Part shown: one piece after another, positions 62,492 to 64,000 of the stretch
Position numbering within the stretch: the stretch's first letter is position 1
How the letters are laid out: each line of letters starts with the position of its first letter
Assembly: GCF_006540005.1 (NCBI RefSeq)
Contig: NZ_BJOC01000015.1
Location: 1-64,000, forward strand
DNA: 64,000 bases
Origin: Halomonas halmophila
GTDB lineage: Bacteria; Pseudomonadota; Gammaproteobacteria; Pseudomonadales; Halomonadaceae
Direction of reading: 5' to 3'
The notes under the pieces: model-generated
Database searches by the model: none
What the model was told of the DNA's origin: nothing
What the model saw: only the letters and a program-made list of their open reading frames with translations
Program-made: the position numbers and the translations under genes

Positions 62492-63397
62492 CTACAAGGA
62501 TGCATCGAGCTCGCCGATCAGCCGCTCGCGGCGCTTGAGGGCTTCCAGGCCGGCATTGCCCAGGCGGCTGGCGGTCTCGCTGAGCAGCCCCTCGGCGAGC
62601 AGCATGAAGGCGCACATGCTGTTGCTGAAGAACAGGCTCTGGTCGGGTACCACGAAGTGGTATTTCGCCAGCCCGGCCAGGGGCGAGGCGGGCGAGTTCG
62701 TCAAGGCGATGACCTGAATGCCCTGACGCGCCGCGACCTCGGCAGTGGCCAGCACGCTGGGGGTATAGGGGAAGCCGCTCGCCACCACCAGGACGTCGTC
62801 TTCATCCAGCTGGGCCAGGGCGTCGGCGGCGCCATGGCGGGCCGCATCCAGCATGGCCGCATCGCCACGCAGCATGCCCAGCCCATAGGCCATGAAGGAC
62901 GCCAGGGAGGCAAACTGGCGCATGCCGTGCACCCGGACCCGCGGCGCCTCGGCCAGTAACCCGGCAGCCTGCTGGAATGTCCGCGCGTCGATGCCCGCCA
63001 GCAGGTCTGCCAGGTTGGCGCCTTCCTGCTTTTCCAGCCGCGACAGCCGCTCCATGCCGCCATTTTCCGGCTGGTCGGCCAGCAGGCGCGAGACCTGGTC
63101 GCTGTAGAAATGCCGGCCCTGGGTGACGTGACGACGAAAGATACCCTGCAGGCCGGCGAAGCCGCCGAAGCCCAGGCGCTGAGCCAGGCGCGACAGGGTC
63201 GAGGGGCTGACGCCGAGGCGCTCGGCGAGATGGCTGATCGACGACACCGCGGTCTCCTGGGGCGCCGCGACCAGCGCCGCCAGCACCTGACGCGAGCGCT
63301 TGCCGAGGCGAATCGGACTGGTGTCATCGGCCAGCTCGCTCAGCAGCCTTTCCAGATCCTCGAGGCTGGTCGGGCAGGGCGTGTCGGTGGGCGACAT
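62492..63397 (-). CDS. MurR/RpiR family transcriptional regulator
   Basis: Regulator of 301 residues. An N-terminal helix-turn-helix domain (SSISHLAERLGVSPSTLSRLAQRLGFGGFAGLQGIFR near 65-100) precedes a SIS sugar-phosphate isomerase domain (from about 140: VRVHGMRQFASLASFMAYGLGMLRGD, LVVASGFPYTPSVLATAEVAARQGIQVIALTNSPASPLAGLAKYHF). ATG 63397 is used; 45 extra codons upstream are open but include the operator region. It is divergent from the aminotransferase gene and probably controls it. Confidence 0.88.
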   Translation of the reverse strand: MSPTDTPCPTSLEDLERLLSELADDTSPIRLGKRSRQVLAALVAAPQETAVSSISHLAERLGVSPSTLSRLAQRLGFGGFAGLQGIFRRHVTQGRHFYSDQVSRLLADQPENGGMERLSRLEKQEGANLADLLAGIDARTFQQAAGLLAEAPRVRVHGMRQFASLASFMAYGLGMLRGDAAMLDAARHGAADALAQLDEDDVLVVASGFPYTPSVLATAEVAARQGIQVIALTNSPASPLAGLAKYHFVVPDQSLFFSNSMCAFMLLAEGLLSETASRLGNAGLEALKRRERLIGELDASL

Positions 63398-63452
63398 GAG
63401 GGCATCCTGGAGAGTCGGTGAGCGGTATCGTGTGGCACCATGCTGCCATATA

Positions 63453-63498
63453 TTGCAAATATTTTTCCATAAGTTGAAAATGGCAATGATATTTGCAA
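63453..63498. promoter_or_regulatory. Inverted repeat in the divergent rpiR-aminotransferase region
   Basis: Perfect ten-base arms TTGCAAATAT (63453-63462) and ATATTTGCAA (63489-63498), 26 bases apart, in the 117-base gap. They are likely binding half-sites for the RpiR protein encoded beside them. Confidence 0.6.
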
Positions 63499-63514
63499 AA
63501 TCCGGGGAGTCACC

Positions 63515-64000
63515 ATGAGCCATGTGTTTCATCGCCAGCTGTCACACGCCTACCCTACCGCCGTGGCCGGCGAGGGCGCCTATCTGATCGATGCCGAGGG
63601 ACGGCGCTACCTGGATGCCAGTGGCGGGGCCGCCGTGTCCTGTCTGGGCCACAGCGATACCCGGGTGATCGACGCCATCCAGCAGCAGGTCGGGCAGCTG
63701 GCCTATGCACATAGCTCCTTCTTCACCACCGAGCCCATGGAGGCGCTGGCGGACTTCCTGATCGAGCGGGCGCCCGCCGGCTTTTCCTCGGTCTACTTCG
63801 TGTCCGGTGGTTCGGAGGCGATCGAGGCCGCGCTGAAGATGGCGCGTCAGTACTTTCTCGAGCGCGGTGAACCGGGGCGCCACAAGCTGATTGCGCGCCG
63901 TCAGAGCTATCATGGCAATACGCTCGGCGCACTGGCCACCGGCGGCAATGCCTGGCGCCGTCGCCAGTTCGAGCCGCTGCTGTCTGACGTGAGCCATGTC
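63515..64000 (+). CDS. Class III aminotransferase (partial, runs off the window)
   Basis: N-terminal 162 codons of a PLP-dependent class III aminotransferase. GAYLIDAEGRRYLDASGGAAVSCLGH near residue 20, YFVSGGSEAIEAALKMARQYFLERG near 95 (phosphate-binding loop) and LIARRQSYHGNTLGALATGG near 125 are the family signatures. GGGGAG lies seven bases before the ATG. Such enzymes use omega-amino acids, diamines or similar compounds; the substrate is unknown. The PLP lysine would lie beyond the window. It is probably regulated by the divergent RpiR protein. Confidence 0.88.
   Translation, partial: MSHVFHRQLSHAYPTAVAGEGAYLIDAEGRRYLDASGGAAVSCLGHSDTRVIDAIQQQVGQLAYAHSSFFTTEPMEALADFLIERAPAGFSSVYFVSGGSEAIEAALKMARQYFLERGEPGRHKLIARRQSYHGNTLGALATGGNAWRRRQFEPLLSDVSHV

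Overview
The window is 64 kb of GC-rich gammaproteobacterial chromosome. The gene set and protein style suggest a halophilic or halotolerant member of the Halomonadaceae (Halomonas-like). Evidence for this is an osmoprotectant ABC transporter, a PutP/PutA proline module beside a Na+/H+ antiporter, acidic proteins, and a PA0069-type LexA-regulated gene shared with Pseudomonas relatives. The genus is inferred from gene content and was not tested by alignment. No insertion sequence, prophage, integrase or CRISPR array was seen. Nearly all of the DNA is coding, in compact operons.

Layout. 0-3 kb: D-galactonate catabolism (dgoD-dgoA-dgoK, overlapping), converging on gluconokinase (gntK) and a nitrilase-family hydrolase. 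4.5-8.1 kb: an osmoprotectant ABC transporter (permease, CBS-type ATPase, permease, binding protein). 8.4-14.6 kb: a SUF Fe-S assembly operon (regulator, sufB, C, D, S, T) led by an IscR-like operator that contains the promoter. 14.6-18.3 kb: SanA-like protein, DUF2383-like protein, then the RimK group. 18.6-20.9 kb: a polar amino-acid ABC transporter. 21-23 kb: YqcC, gamma-glutamylcyclotransferase, an OmpW-type barrel and a small membrane protein. 23-31 kb: proline/sodium block: putP, a frameshifted NhaC antiporter, putA and an AraC regulator, followed by tRNA-Gly(CCC). 31-40 kb: housekeeping and accessory genes (CBS protein, Pmp3-domain protein, EamA transporter, NAD kinase, phosphoesterase, rhomboid protease, DUF1315, DUF2797, GST-like protein, a LexA-controlled radical SAM protein). 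40-41.7 kb: OpgD.

41.8-55 kb is a cobamide region. One translationally coupled run (cobT, cbiZ, cbiB, threonine-phosphate decarboxylase, cobU, cobS, phosphatase, second CobU-like protein) handles cobinamide salvage, remodelling and nucleotide-loop assembly. A cobalamin riboswitch then leads btuB, btuF, btuC, btuD, cobO and cobQ for uptake, adenosylation and cobyric acid synthesis. No corrin-ring synthesis genes are present here. 55-60 kb: ugpB-A-E-C-Q for glycerol-3-phosphate, preceded by a near-perfect PHO box. 60-64 kb: a heptamer minisatellite, an unknown protein, azurin, quinone oxidoreductase, and an RpiR regulator divergent from a class III aminotransferase that runs off the window.

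The most useful observations are regulatory sites that fit their genes (IscR-type box, LexA box, PHO box, B12 riboswitch, RpiR-region inverted repeat), the one-base frameshift in the NhaC gene, the SUF operon without sufE or sufU, and a second, P-loop-altered CobU homologue at the end of the cobamide operon. I did not find a clearly new multi-gene system. The second CobU-like gene and the Pmp3 protein with its long acidic N-terminal region are the least explained pieces.
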